This document shows, piece by piece, positions 33,761 through 42,511 of a stretch of 64,000 bases of DNA. The notes under the pieces are model-generated. The model was not told the DNA's origin and did no database searches. It worked only from the letters and a program-made list of their open reading frames with translations. Location of the stretch: positions 32,115 to 96,114 of the forward strand of contig NZ_KI912451.1 of NCBI RefSeq assembly GCF_000518545.1. Direction: 5' to 3'. Position numbers and translations under genes: made by a program. Position 1 is the stretch's first letter; each line of letters starts with the position of its first letter. The DNA is from Hallella seregens ATCC 51272 (lineage in GTDB: Bacteria > Bacteroidota > Bacteroidia > Bacteroidales > Bacteroidaceae).

Positions 33761-34291
33761 TTAGAATTTCAGCAGACTCGTAATTTCAATGTCCTTGTCG
33801 AACGTGTCGCGGGCATGGGAAAACTCGCTGTTCAGCTCGATCAAGAAGTTGCAATAAATCTTCTTTGGGTGGAACTTGCGCACGAGATCGCAGGCGGCTT
33901 TCATCGTTCCGCCCGTGGCAAGCAGGTCGTCATGGAGCAGCACTACGTCGTTTTCGTTGATGGCATCCTTGTGTATTTCGATGGTGTCGATGCCGTATTC
34001 CTTGGCGTAACTCTCCTGCACGGTCTGGCAAGGCAGCTTGCCGGGCTTGCGGCAAAGCACGATTCCTGCCCCCAGGAGGTAGGCAAGGGCCGAGCTCATC
34101 ACGAAGCCGCGGCTCTCTATACCCACTATTTTGGTGATGCCTTTGTCTTTGTAGAGGTCGAAGAGCTCGTCGCTCAGAATCTTGACACACTCTGGTGTCT
34201 TGAAGAGTGTGGTCACATCTCTGAAGTTCACTCCCTTGATGGGCCAGTCTGGAATGCTTCTCAGATTGGCCAACAGAATCTCATTGTTCAT
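33761..34291 (-). CDS. apt: Adenine phosphoribosyltransferase
   Basis: A 176-residue type I phosphoribosyltransferase that salvages adenine with PRPP to AMP. The PRPP loop is VVLLHDDLLATGGTM and the adenine-binding and dimer segments IVGIESRGFVMSSALAYLLG and LCRKPGKLP are conserved. Length is typical. It sits between uvrC and mnmG, with a parS-like palindrome in each flanking gap. Confidence 0.96.
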   Translation of the reverse strand: MNNEILLANLRSIPDWPIKGVNFRDVTTLFKTPECVKILSDELFDLYKDKGITKIVGIESRGFVMSSALAYLLGAGIVLCRKPGKLPCQTVQESYAKEYGIDTIEIHKDAINENDVVLLHDDLLATGGTMKAACDLVRKFHPKKIYCNFLIELNSEFSHARDTFDKDIEITSLLKF

Positions 34292-34350
34292 CTTTTGCGT
34301 TTTACTTGAATATCTAATAGGTTGTTGTTCAGTTGCTTATTTGGGTTGTC

Positions 34351-34364
34351 GTTTCACGTGAAAC
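34351..34364. other. parS-like centromere site 2
   Basis: A second exact GTTTCACGTGAAAC, in the 216-bp gap between the apt start and the mnmG stop, 666 bp from site 1. The rest of that gap has no other recognisable feature. Confidence 0.7.
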
Positions 34365-34507
34365 GGCGCAGCGATTGACGTTAAATCGCAGCTTGCACCC
34401 TGTGCTGCAGCTGCTCGTTTCGCATACGCCGCTTCTTGGTTTGGAGAATGGTTGTTGTTTGTTTGGTGTGGAACATGATACGGTGTGTGTTGCACTTGCT
34501 GTCGGCG

Positions 34508-36379
34508 TTATCTGCCCAGCAAAATCAGCAGTACATTGATGTCACTCGGCGAAACGCCCGGTATGCGGCTCGCCTGTGCCAAGGTGTCGGGGTCGATGCG
34601 TTCCAGCTTTTGGCGCCCTTCGGTGCTTATCTCCTTGAGCTCGCTGTAACGGAAGCGGCCTTTGATTTGGATGTCTTCAAGACGGTGCATTTTGTCGGCC
34701 ACCATCTTTTCCCGCTCGATATATCCTTTATATTTAATCCGGATTTCAGCTCCCTCGCAAATCTCCTCCTTGCGGTTCTCGGGCGCATTCATCACAGCTC
34801 TGAGCCCTGGAATGATGTCTGCGAGCGCATTCATCGTGATTTGTGGACGGCCAATCAGGTCGGCTATTTTGCAGCTCACGCGGAGTGGGGTGGTACCCAA
34901 GGCTTCGAGTGCGCCGTTGATTTCGGAGGGTTTCACTGCGGTCTCATTGCAGAATTGGACGATTCTTTCGATGGATTGCTTCTTTTGCATCCACCAGTCG
35001 TAACGGTCGCGCTGGGCCAGTCCAAGGCGATAGGCGGTCTCGGTGAGACGGGCATCGGCATCGTCCTGCCGTAACAGGATACGGTATTCGGCTCGGGAGG
35101 TGAACATGCGGTAGGGTTCGTCCACTCCCTTGGTCGTGAGATCGTCGATGAGAACACCGATATAGCTCTCGTCGCGCTTCATTACAAAGGGTTTGCTACC
35201 CGCGCAGTACAGGGCGGCGTTGATGCCTGCAACGGTTCCCTGTCCGCCGGCTTCCTCGTAGCCCGTGGTGCCGTTCACTTGGCCTGCAAGGAAGAGTCCG
35301 CCCACGATCTTCGACTCGAGCGAGTGCTTGAGCTGCGTAGGGTCGAAGTAATCGTACTCGATGGCGTAGCCCGGCCGGTAGATTTTTACGTCGCGCAAGG
35401 CGGGTATCTGGCGCAGAGCACGGAGCTGTGTCTCCATCGGCATGGACGAGGAGAAGCCGTTTAAGTACATTTCGTTGGTGTCTTCGCCCTCTGGTTCAAT
35501 GAAGAGGGGGTGTTGTTCTTTGTCCGGAAAGGTGACGAGTTTGGTCTCAATAGACGGGCAATAACGAGGCCCAGTGGACTGTATTTGACCGTTGAAAAGG
35601 GGAGAATTTGCGATGTCGGCACGCAGAATGTCGTGTGCCTCGGGGGTGGTGTAGCAGGTCCAGCAGGGTAGGGACTTCAGCGCGTGCTGCGACCGCAGGT
35701 AGCTGAACTGGTGGAAGTCGTGCTCGCCGGGCTGTTCTTCGGTGTCCTCGAAGTGGATGGTGCGCTTGTCCAGACGCACGGGCGTCCCAGTTTTCATGCG
35801 TGACACACGGATGCCCCAGCGTGTAATCGACTCCGTGAGCCCTGTTACGGCGGGCTCGGCACAGCGTCCACCCGGATATTGGCGGCGGCCAATGTGCAAC
35901 AATCCGTTCAGAAACGTGCCGGCAGTGACGACTACACTCTTGGCCCGTAGCTCTACGCCCCAGATGGTGCGCACGCCCACGGCCTCGCCGTTTTCCACCA
36001 GCAGCTCCTCGGCTTGGTCCTGCCAGAGGTCGAGATTGGGCGTGCGGTCGAGTGCGCGACGCCATTCCCAGATGAACTTGCCGCGGTCGCACTGGGCCCG
36101 GGGAGACCAGACGGCTGGTCCTTTGCCCTTGTTGAGCATGCGGAACTGAATGGCCGTGGCGTCAGTAACAAGCCCCATTTGTCCGCCCAACGCGTCGATT
36201 TCGCGTACAATTTGTCCTTTGGCAATACCCCCAATGGCGGGGTTGCAGCTCATCTGCCCTATCTTGTTCATGTCCATGGTTACCAGGCACGTCTTGGCTC
36301 CCATGCGTGCAGACGCTGTGGCGGCCTCGCATCCGGCATGTCCTCCGCCGATAACGAGCACGTCATAACACAATTTCAT
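34508..36379 (-). CDS. mnmG: tRNA uridine-5-carboxymethylaminomethyl modification enzyme MnmG (GidA)
   Basis: 623 residues from the ATG at 36377-36379 (MKLCYDVLVIGGGHAGCEAA); seven extra upstream codons are excluded because the -7 box TACTTTTG lies at 36398-36405. The N-terminal FAD-binding Rossmann motif GGGHAGCEAA, the family signatures CNPAIGGIAKGQIVREIDALGG and GLFLAGQVNGTTGYEEA, and the C-terminal helical domain that binds tRNA and MnmE are complete. With MnmE it builds cmnm5U34 in tRNAs. In many bacteria this gene is next to oriC. Confidence 0.97.
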   Translation of the reverse strand: MKLCYDVLVIGGGHAGCEAATASARMGAKTCLVTMDMNKIGQMSCNPAIGGIAKGQIVREIDALGGQMGLVTDATAIQFRMLNKGKGPAVWSPRAQCDRGKFIWEWRRALDRTPNLDLWQDQAEELLVENGEAVGVRTIWGVELRAKSVVVTAGTFLNGLLHIGRRQYPGGRCAEPAVTGLTESITRWGIRVSRMKTGTPVRLDKRTIHFEDTEEQPGEHDFHQFSYLRSQHALKSLPCWTCYTTPEAHDILRADIANSPLFNGQIQSTGPRYCPSIETKLVTFPDKEQHPLFIEPEGEDTNEMYLNGFSSSMPMETQLRALRQIPALRDVKIYRPGYAIEYDYFDPTQLKHSLESKIVGGLFLAGQVNGTTGYEEAGGQGTVAGINAALYCAGSKPFVMKRDESYIGVLIDDLTTKGVDEPYRMFTSRAEYRILLRQDDADARLTETAYRLGLAQRDRYDWWMQKKQSIERIVQFCNETAVKPSEINGALEALGTTPLRVSCKIADLIGRPQITMNALADIIPGLRAVMNAPENRKEEICEGAEIRIKYKGYIEREKMVADKMHRLEDIQIKGRFRYSELKEISTEGRQKLERIDPDTLAQASRIPGVSPSDINVLLILLGR

Positions 36380-36397
36380 CACTGTTTTCTTTTTGCG

Positions 36398-36405
36398 CAA
36401 AAGTA
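36398..36405 (-). promoter_or_regulatory. -7 promoter element (TACTTTTG) for mnmG
   Basis: A minus-strand match to TAnnTTTG, 18 nt upstream of the ATG at 36379; it supports that start over the upstream in-frame codon. Confidence 0.55.
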
Positions 36406-36436
36406 AGAAATTAAATCGAATTTTTGCCGTTTTTAC

Positions 36437-36467
36437 TTTGATTAATCACTAAAATATAGTATTTTTG
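36437..36467 (+). promoter_or_regulatory. frdCAB promoter (TTTG-N19-TATTTTTG) with a 120-nt leader
   Basis: TTTG at 36437-36440 and TATTTTTG at 36460-36467 fit the Bacteroidetes consensus. The leader that follows contains an 8-bp stem (TGATACCT at 36487-36494 with AGGTATCA at 36512-36519) and a 15-codon open frame starting ATG 36486, ending TGA 36533, before frdC at 36596. Confidence 0.65.
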
Positions 36468-36595
36468 CAGTCAAATACCAAGACAATGATACCTAAAACA
36501 GGGTATTCCGGAGGTATCATCAGCAGTAAATGACGCAGTTTGTACAGGTTCCTGATATTATATCTAACATTTAAATAATTTAAAATCAATCATTT

Positions 36596-37279
36596 ATGTG
36601 GTTAATCAATTCTCCAATTGGTAGAAAAGTTGTGATGTCGTTAACCGGCATTTGCCTTATTCTATTCCTGACTTTCCACTGCTGCATGAATGTCGCTGCG
36701 TTCTTTTCTGGGGATGCTTACAACATGGTGTGCAGGTTTCTGGGGAGCAACTGGTATGCGGTCATCGGCACAATCGGCCTTGGCGCCCTCGCGGTGGGGC
36801 ACATTGTCTACGCTTTTATCCTCACGGCCCAGAACCGTCGCGCCCGTGGTGGCGAGCGTTATGCCGTGAATGGAACCTACGGACAGGTGAGCTGGGCCTC
36901 GCAGAACATGCTCGTGCTCGGCCTGATTATCCTTATCGGCATCCTGCTTCACCTCTACAATTTCTGGGGACACATGATGTTTGCCGAGCTGGCCGGCATA
37001 CAGGTTGCCCACGATCCGGCCGACGGTTTCGCCTGGATTGAGGAGACTTTTGCCAATCCTGTTTACTCCATTCTCTATTTAATCTGGATTGTTGCCATTT
37101 GGTTCCACCTCACTCACGGCTTTTGGAGTGCCATGCAGACGCTGGGCGTGAGCGGCAAGGTGTGGCTGAAGCGCTGGCAATGTATCGGTCTGGTGTATGT
37201 CACCATCCTGATGGGAGTCTTCGCCGTCCTCGTGCTCTCCTTCTGGCTTGGGCTTGCTCCCAGCATGTGCTGTGCTTAA
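36596..37279 (+). CDS. frdC: Fumarate reductase/succinate dehydrogenase cytochrome b subunit
   Basis: A 227-residue membrane anchor with five hydrophobic helices and His residues placed to bind two haems (FHCCMNV, VGHIVY, LLHLYNFWGHMM, WFHLTHGFWSAM), as in the Wolinella-type B-class quinol:fumarate reductases. It passes electrons from menaquinol to FrdB and FrdA. First gene of frdCAB, 39 bp upstream of frdA. Fumarate respiration to succinate is the central energy route of Prevotella and Bacteroides. Confidence 0.94.
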   Translation: MWLINSPIGRKVVMSLTGICLILFLTFHCCMNVAAFFSGDAYNMVCRFLGSNWYAVIGTIGLGALAVGHIVYAFILTAQNRRARGGERYAVNGTYGQVSWASQNMLVLGLIILIGILLHLYNFWGHMMFAELAGIQVAHDPADGFAWIEETFANPVYSILYLIWIVAIWFHLTHGFWSAMQTLGVSGKVWLKRWQCIGLVYVTILMGVFAVLVLSFWLGLAPSMCCA

Positions 37280-37318
37280 TTTGTCATTCAACATTCATCT
37301 TTTCATTAAGTTTTGATT

Positions 37319-39298
37319 ATGTCACAAATAAATTCCAAGATTCCAGAGGGCCCCGTGGCCGAGAAATGGACCAACTATAAAGCTCACCAACGCTTGGTGA
37401 ATCCTAAGAATAAGCTGAAGCTCGACGTCATCGTGGTGGGCACCGGACTGGCTGGAGCAAGTGCCGCCGCCTCGTTGGGCGAGATGGGTTTCAACGTGCT
37501 CAACTTCTGTATTCAGGACTCCCCGCGCCGAGCTCACTCCATTGCCGCACAGGGAGGCATCAATGCCGCCAAGTGTTATCAGAACGATGGAGACTCCGTT
37601 TACCGCCTGTTCTATGACACTGTAAAGGGTGGTGACTACCGTGCCCGCGAGGCCAACGTGTACCGTTTGGCCGAGGTGAGCAACAATATCATCGACCAAT
37701 GCGTGGCCCAGGGCGTACCTTTTGCCCGCGAATACGGCGGCATGCTGGCCAATCGCTCCTTTGGTGGCGCCCAGGTTAGCCGTACTTTTTATGCCAAGGG
37801 ACAGACCGGACAGCAGCTGTTGCTCGGCGCCTACTCGTCGCTGATGTGCCAAGTGCATGCCGGCAAAGTGAAGCTCTACACCCGCTACGAGATGGAAGAC
37901 GTGGTCATCGTAGACGGCCGAGCCCGCGGCATCATCGCCAAAAACCTCGTGAGTGGCAAGCTGGAGCGTTTCACTGCCAATGCCGTAGTGCTGGGTACGG
38001 GCGGTTACGGCAACACCTATTTCCTGTCTACCAATGCCATGGGCTGCAACTGCACGGCTGCCGTACAGGCTTATCGCAAGGGCGCTTACTTTGCCAACCC
38101 CTGCTATGTGCAGATTCATCCCACCTGCATTCCCGTGCATGGCGACAAGCAATCCAAGCTCACTCTGATGTCGGAATCGCTTCGTAACGACGGCCGTATC
38201 TGGGTGCCCAAGAAGCTTGAAGACGCTAAAGCTCTCCAGGCAGGTGCCAAACAGGGGTGGGAAATCCCCGAGGAGGACCGTGACTACTACCTGGAGCGTC
38301 GCTACCCCGCCTTTGGCAACCTTGTGCCGCGTGACGTTGCTTCGCGTGCCGCCAAGGAGCGTTGCGACAAGGGCTTTGGCGTGAACAATACCGGTTTAGC
38401 CGTATTCCTCGACTTCTCGGAGTCTATCAACCGCCTCGGTCTCGACGAAATCATGCAGCGTTATGGCAACCTTTTCGAGATGTACGAGGAGATTACCGAC
38501 GTGTTCCCCGGCGATTTGGCCAACGAGATCAACGGTGAGAAGTACTACAAGCCCATGATGATCTTCCCCGCGATACACTATACAATGGGTGGCATCTGGG
38601 TGGACTATGAGCTCCAGACCTCCATCACCGGCCTGTTTGCCATCGGTGAGTGCAACTTCTCCGACCACGGCGCCAACCGTCTGGGAGCCTCGGCCCTGAT
38701 GCAGGGCCTGGCCGACGGCTACTTCGTGCTGCCTTACACCATCCAGAACTACCTGGCCGATCAGGCCATTTGGCCCAAGATTCCCACCACGGCTCCCGAG
38801 TTCGACGCTGCCGAGAAAGCTGTCGAGAGCGAGATTGACCGCCTGATGAACATCAAGGGCAAACGCTCCGTAGACTCCATTCACAAGGAGCTCGGCCACA
38901 TCATGTGGGAGCACGTGGGCATGGGCCGCACCAAGGAGGGCCTCGAAGAGGGCCTGCGACTCATTGCCAAACTGCGCAAGGAGTTCGACACCAACCTCTT
39001 CATCCCCGGCAAGAAAGACGGTCTGAACGTGGAGCTCGACAAGGCCATCCACCTTCGCGACTTCATCCTGATGGGCGAACTCATCGCCCACGACGCCCTT
39101 TCGCGCAACGAAAGCTGCGGCGGCCACTTCCGCGAGGAGCACGCCACACCCGAAGGCGAGGCTGCGCGCGACGATGAAAACTACTTCTATGTGGGCTGCT
39201 GGAAGTATCAAGGCAATGATGAAACCGCTCCCGAATTGCTCAAGGAGCCTCTGGAGTATGAGGCGATCAAGGTACAAACACGTAACTATAAGAATTAA
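37319..39298 (+). CDS. frdA: Fumarate reductase/succinate dehydrogenase flavoprotein subunit
   Basis: 659 residues from ATG 37319-37321; the frame also has a TTG six bases upstream, which is not needed. Covalent-FAD flavoprotein: the dinucleotide fold [20 protein letters not shown], then the FAD-attachment His in [16 protein letters not shown], substrate-site segments HPTCIPV and [23 protein letters not shown] and the capping domain are present. It reduces fumarate to succinate on the cytoplasmic side. Lies between frdC and frdB, 6 bp before frdB. Confidence 0.97.
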   Translation: MSQINSKIPEGPVAEKWTNYKAHQRLVNPKNKLKLDVIVVGTGLAGASAAASLGEMGFNVLNFCIQDSPRRAHSIAAQGGINAAKCYQNDGDSVYRLFYDTVKGGDYRAREANVYRLAEVSNNIIDQCVAQGVPFAREYGGMLANRSFGGAQVSRTFYAKGQTGQQLLLGAYSSLMCQVHAGKVKLYTRYEMEDVVIVDGRARGIIAKNLVSGKLERFTANAVVLGTGGYGNTYFLSTNAMGCNCTAAVQAYRKGAYFANPCYVQIHPTCIPVHGDKQSKLTLMSESLRNDGRIWVPKKLEDAKALQAGAKQGWEIPEEDRDYYLERRYPAFGNLVPRDVASRAAKERCDKGFGVNNTGLAVFLDFSESINRLGLDEIMQRYGNLFEMYEEITDVFPGDLANEINGEKYYKPMMIFPAIHYTMGGIWVDYELQTSITGLFAIGECNFSDHGANRLGASALMQGLADGYFVLPYTIQNYLADQAIWPKIPTTAPEFDAAEKAVESEIDRLMNIKGKRSVDSIHKELGHIMWEHVGMGRTKEGLEEGLRLIAKLRKEFDTNLFIPGKKDGLNVELDKAIHLRDFILMGELIAHDALSRNESCGGHFREEHATPEGEAARDDENYFYVGCWKYQGNDETAPELLKEPLEYEAIKVQTRNYKN

Positions 39299-39304
39299 AA
39301 AACT

Positions 39305-40063
39305 ATGGCAAGAAATATCAGTTTCACGATTAGGTACTGGCGTCAGAACGGACCAACGGCCAAGGGTCACTTTGACACACACGAGATGAAGGACATTCCC
39401 GATGACACTTCATTCCTCGAAATGCTCGACATTCTCAACGAAGAGCTCATCGAGGCCGGCGAGGAGCCGTTCGTTTTCGACCACGACTGCCGCGAGGGCA
39501 TCTGCGGCATGTGCTCGCTCTACATCAACGGCACGCCGCACGGAAAGACCGAACGCGGCGCCACCACCTGCCAGCTCTACATGCGCCGCTTCAACGACGG
39601 CGACGTCATCACCGTCGAACCCTGGCGTTCGGCCGCTTTCCCGGTCATCAAAGACTGCATGGTGGACCGCTCGGCTTTCGACAAAATCATTGCCGCCGGC
39701 GGTTACAACACCATCCGAACAGGCCAGGCTCAGGACGCCAACGCCATCTTGATTTCCAAGGAAGCGGCCGACGAGGCCATGGACTGCGCCACCTGCATCG
39801 GCTGCGGCGCCTGCGTGGCCGCTTGCAAAAATGGCTCTGCCATGCTGTTCCTCTCGTCCAAAGTGAGCCAGCTTGCCCTGCTGCCCCAGGGACGTCCGGA
39901 GGCTGCCAAGCGTGCCAAGAACATGATTGCGAAGATGGAAGAGCTCGGTTTCGGCAACTGCACCAACACCCGCGCCTGCGAGGCCGTGTGCCCCAAGAAC
40001 GAGTCGATAGCCAACATCGCCCGTCTGAACCGCGAGTACATCGCTGCCAAGCTGGCCGACTAA
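39305..40063 (+). CDS. frdB: Fumarate reductase/succinate dehydrogenase iron-sulfur subunit
   Basis: 252 residues carrying three Fe-S clusters. The N-terminal plant-ferredoxin-like domain ligates a 2Fe-2S cluster (CREGICGMCSLYINGTPHG). The C-terminal domain has CIGCGACVAACKNG for 4Fe-4S and the Cys residues in GNCTNTRACEAVCPKN for the 3Fe-4S and 4Fe-4S sites. It links FrdC haems to the FrdA flavin. Followed by a strong intrinsic terminator at 40089. Confidence 0.96.
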   Translation: MARNISFTIRYWRQNGPTAKGHFDTHEMKDIPDDTSFLEMLDILNEELIEAGEEPFVFDHDCREGICGMCSLYINGTPHGKTERGATTCQLYMRRFNDGDVITVEPWRSAAFPVIKDCMVDRSAFDKIIAAGGYNTIRTGQAQDANAILISKEAADEAMDCATCIGCGACVAACKNGSAMLFLSSKVSQLALLPQGRPEAAKRAKNMIAKMEELGFGNCTNTRACEAVCPKNESIANIARLNREYIAAKLAD

Positions 40064-40088
40064 CCGACCCGTCCAAGGCTCCATTCAC

Positions 40089-40133
40089 AGCCCCCTGCGG
40101 CATCCCGGCACCGGGAGCCGCAGGGGGCTTTTG
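40089..40133 (+). terminator. Intrinsic terminator after frdCAB
   Basis: Stem AGCCCCCTGCGGC (40089-40101) pairs with GCCGCAGGGGGCT (40117-40129) around an inner hairpin TCCCG/CGGGA, and is followed by a run of T. Confidence 0.92.
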
Positions 40134-40267
40134 CGTGTCAGCCCGTCGGCAGCTCCTGTTCCGGGCCGGCAAAGAGACTCGAAGAAAGGGGGCTGCCCAT
40201 TAATATAAGGTGTGCGGGCAGCCCGGACAGGCGAGCATCTTCGCAGAAAAAGGAGGGGCTGCCATCG

Positions 40268-40305
40268 AAAAAAGGGGTATATCCGCTATCTTCCGGATAT
40301 ACCCC
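40268..40305. terminator. Hairpin terminator for the 39-codon gene (minus strand)
   Basis: GGGGTATATCCG (40274-40285) pairs perfectly with CGGATATACCCC (40294-40305) around an 8-nt loop. Read on the minus strand it is followed by six U residues (the A-run 40268-40273); on the plus strand by a weaker TTCTT. Confidence 0.85.
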
Positions 40306-40351
40306 TTCTTGCTTAGAAGCAGTTATGATAATATCTATCTGAAACTGAGAG

Positions 40352-40471
40352 TTACTGATACCAAATTTCACCGCCGATGTTTTGCGGCTGGTTGTTGTCG
40401 GTTTCTTCCGGTTTAATCAGCGGATCCTGGAAGATTCCGGCAAGTGTTTGAAGATTTTTGTTCATGTTCAT
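40352..40471 (-). CDS. Unannotated 39-residue protein gene with its own promoter and terminator
   Basis: ATG at 40469-40471, TAA at 40352-40354. The peptide begins MNMNKNLQTLAGIFQDPLI and ends QPQNIGGEIWYQ; it is acidic in the middle (KPEETDNN), has no Cys and no signal peptide or membrane helix. A second ATG at 40465 would trim two residues. A textbook promoter lies upstream (TTG-N20-TATCTTTG, 40512-40542) and a 12-bp hairpin with U-run downstream (40268-40305), giving a monocistronic RNA of about 240 nt. No family was recognised. The full transcription unit argues that it is real, a small protein or peptide precursor. Confidence 0.68.
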   Translation of the reverse strand: MNMNKNLQTLAGIFQDPLIKPEETDNNQPQNIGGEIWYQ

Positions 40472-40511
40472 GGCGTTCGTCGAATGATTGGTTTATACCT
40501 ATTTATCGAGA

Positions 40512-40542
40512 CAAAGATAGGGAAAATATCAATACCACGCAA
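40512..40542 (-). promoter_or_regulatory. Promoter of the 39-codon gene (TTG-N20-TATCTTTG)
   Basis: The minus-strand -7 box TATCTTTG is at 40512-40519 and the -33 TTG at 40540-40542, exactly 20 nt apart. Predicted start near 40505, about 35 nt before the ATG. Confidence 0.75.
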
Positions 40543-40628
40543 TACCTAAAACGCGTTATTTCTATCAATAAGGATTAAAAAACTATAATTTGATATTGAA
40601 TCGTGCATAAATTGTGTATCTTCGTAAC

Positions 40629-41870
40629 ATGTTTTTTACCGAGGACACCCGACGCTTCATTCTCGACCACCGGCTGGACGATGCTGTCCGGCTGGCTTTG
40701 CTGCGCGACCGTTACCCGGGCGTGGACATGCCTTTCGCGCTCAACCAGATACAAGGCTGGCAGACGGCACGCTGCAAACTGCCCTCCTGGGCGGCCACCG
40801 AGGGCATACTCTATCCGCCCCACCTCAACATGGAGCAGTGCAGCTCCGAGTCCACGGCCCGCTACAAGGCCGGGCTGCTGGAGGCAGCGGGCGGCAGAAC
40901 GCTCGTCGACCTGACGGGAGGCTTCGGCGTGGACTTCTCGTTCATGGCCCGGTCGTGCCGTCGTGCGGTCTATGTGGAGCGCAACGCACAGCTGTGCGAA
41001 CTGGCCCGTCACAACTTCTCGGTACTGGGACTGACGCAGGCCGAGGTGGTCTGCAGCGACGCTGAGGACGCGCTGCGCCGGCTGCCCGTCCGTTCCCCGG
41101 GGACCGACGCCCCCATCATCTACCTCGATCCGGCCCGCCGCGACACCCACGGCCGCAGGGTATTCGGCATCGAAGACTGCACGCCCGACGTGGCTGCGCT
41201 GCGCAACGAGCTGCTGCAGCGGGCCCGCACGGTCATCGTCAAGCTCTCGCCCATGCTCGATTGGCACGCCGCCGTGCGCACGCTCTCGGCTGCGGGCGGT
41301 GTGGCTGTAGACGTGCACATCGTTTCGGTGGCCAACGAATGCAAGGAGCTGCTCTTGGTGCTCACCCGCCATGAAGGCCTCGAAGCCGATGAAATGGACG
41401 TTTCCTTGCCATCCCTGCCCCGGCGTGTGGTCTGCGCGAACGATGGGCAGCAGTTTGTCTGCCATCCCTCCGCCACTCCGCGGCAACCGCTTTTGGCCGC
41501 TCCCGACGCCCGTTCGTCGTGGCTGCTTGTGCCCAATGCCAGCGTGATGAAGGCCGGTTGCTTTGCCGAGCTCTCGCATGCGTTTTCCCTGCCGCAGCTC
41601 GACCGCGACTCCCATCTCTTCGTCTCGTCGGCCCCCGTGCCGGCATTTCCCGGCCGTCAATTCCAGATTCTTTCCATTTCATCGATGAACAAGCGGGAGC
41701 TCAAGCAGGCCCTCGCCGGAATTTCTCAGGCCAATATTGCCGTGCGCAACTTCCCGCTCTCGGCCGACGAACTGCGCCGGAGGCTCCGGCTTAGAGACGG
41801 TGGTGGCACCTATGTGTTTGCCACTACCTGGCGGTCGCGCCACGTCGTTATTGTGGCGCGGAGGGGGTAA
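40629..41870 (+). CDS. Class I SAM-dependent methyltransferase (THUMP-like C-terminal domain)
   Basis: 413 residues from ATG 40629 (MFFTEDTRRFILDH); an upstream non-ATG extension is not needed. The SAM-binding Rossmann motif is LVDLTGGFGVDFSFMA and the adjacent acidic residue lies in AVYVERN. The catalytic-region motif IIYLDPARRD resembles the DPPY-type motif of RNA/DNA methyltransferases. The C-terminal part (from about 330) is small and THUMP-like. Bacteroidetes homologues are generally annotated as methyltransferases without a known substrate; RNA is the likely target. Confidence 0.8.
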   Translation: MFFTEDTRRFILDHRLDDAVRLALLRDRYPGVDMPFALNQIQGWQTARCKLPSWAATEGILYPPHLNMEQCSSESTARYKAGLLEAAGGRTLVDLTGGFGVDFSFMARSCRRAVYVERNAQLCELARHNFSVLGLTQAEVVCSDAEDALRRLPVRSPGTDAPIIYLDPARRDTHGRRVFGIEDCTPDVAALRNELLQRARTVIVKLSPMLDWHAAVRTLSAAGGVAVDVHIVSVANECKELLLVLTRHEGLEADEMDVSLPSLPRRVVCANDGQQFVCHPSATPRQPLLAAPDARSSWLLVPNASVMKAGCFAELSHAFSLPQLDRDSHLFVSSAPVPAFPGRQFQILSISSMNKRELKQALAGISQANIAVRNFPLSADELRRRLRLRDGGGTYVFATTWRSRHVVIVARRG

Positions 41871-42097
41871 GGGTCTTGTCTCATCAGGTTTTTGTGGTTG
41901 CAATCCCTCGTCCATGGGTGCCGGCCCGCCCGTTTGGCGCAAACGTTCAATGGTTGAAAGGGATGTTTTTGCCGGGTGACGTGAATGCCTTGGCGGGCAT
42001 GCGACCCGGCATGGAGGTCGGCCCCTACGCCAAAACCCATTGTCGTGGTTCTGTCAAATGGGGGATATGGCCGTTTCAACACGGTTTTATCGTGTTG

Positions 42098-42185
42098 CGT
42101 CTACGGCGTAATCGCATCGTGAATACGCCGTAAACGCGCGGCGATTTCGGTGGAATCGCACGGCGAATACGGTGGAATCGGGCAG
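42098..42185. repeat. 22-bp tandem array, ACGGCGTAATCGC family, locus D (4 units)
   Basis: Units start at 42098, 42120, 42142 and 42164. Cores: CTACGGCGTAATCGC, AATACGCCGTAAACGC, ATTTCGGTGGAATCGC and AATACGGTGGAATCGG. Preceded by TTTTATCGTGTTG, also found just before locus C as TTTATCGTGTTG. Upstream (41930-42030) are GCCGGCCCG and CGTTTGGCGCAAACGTTC, which resemble sequence near locus E. Part of the gene-free gap 41871-42511. Confidence 0.85.
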
Positions 42186-42213
42186 CGGGCTCCCTGGGCA
42201 GTTTTTTTCATAA

Positions 42214-42411
42214 CCTGCTTTCACTATCCTTCCCACCTGCTTTTTTCGTTTCTTTCAGCTGTTTTTGCAGTTCCTTTCAGCTGCCCTTTCCATCTATTTC
42301 ACCCACTCTTGCTCCCCATTCTATCTGCTCGCACTCCCTTTTCCATTCCCTCACAGCTCCTGCTCCACCGGCTCCCGTCCCTCTCTCCACCCATCGGCTG
42401 CCCTCCGATTT
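42214..42411. repeat. Pyrimidine-rich degenerate 22-bp array (9 units)
   Basis: The plus strand is about four-fifths pyrimidine. Units start at 42214, 42236, 42258, 42280, 42302, 42324, 42346, 42368 and 42390. Most end in TTCCCA, TTTCA, TTCTA or CTCCA and most begin CCTGCT, GCTG or CCGGCT. The sequence is degenerate but the 22-bp register is kept for nine units. Confidence 0.75.
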
Positions 42412-42443
42412 TGCCATATCGGCTTGATAATTTGCCGTTTTCC

Positions 42444-42475
42444 TTTGGCCTTGTGCCCGATTTTGCGTATTTTTG
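42444..42475 (+). promoter_or_regulatory. Promoter (TTTG-N20-TATTTTTG) of the GNAT-like gene
   Basis: TTTG at 42444-42447 and TATTTTTG at 42468-42475 are 20 nt apart. The start codon at 42512 is about 30 nt after the expected transcription start. Confidence 0.72.
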
Positions 42476-42511
42476 CACGTTAGACACGTATATTCATCAA
42501 TTAGCAAAACC

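Noticed and set aside
36406..36595. Replication origin between mnmG and frdC
   Set aside because: The gap is AT-rich and marks a strand switch, but no DnaA-box cluster was seen and it is fully explained by two promoters and a leader; oriC may be nearby but not shown here.
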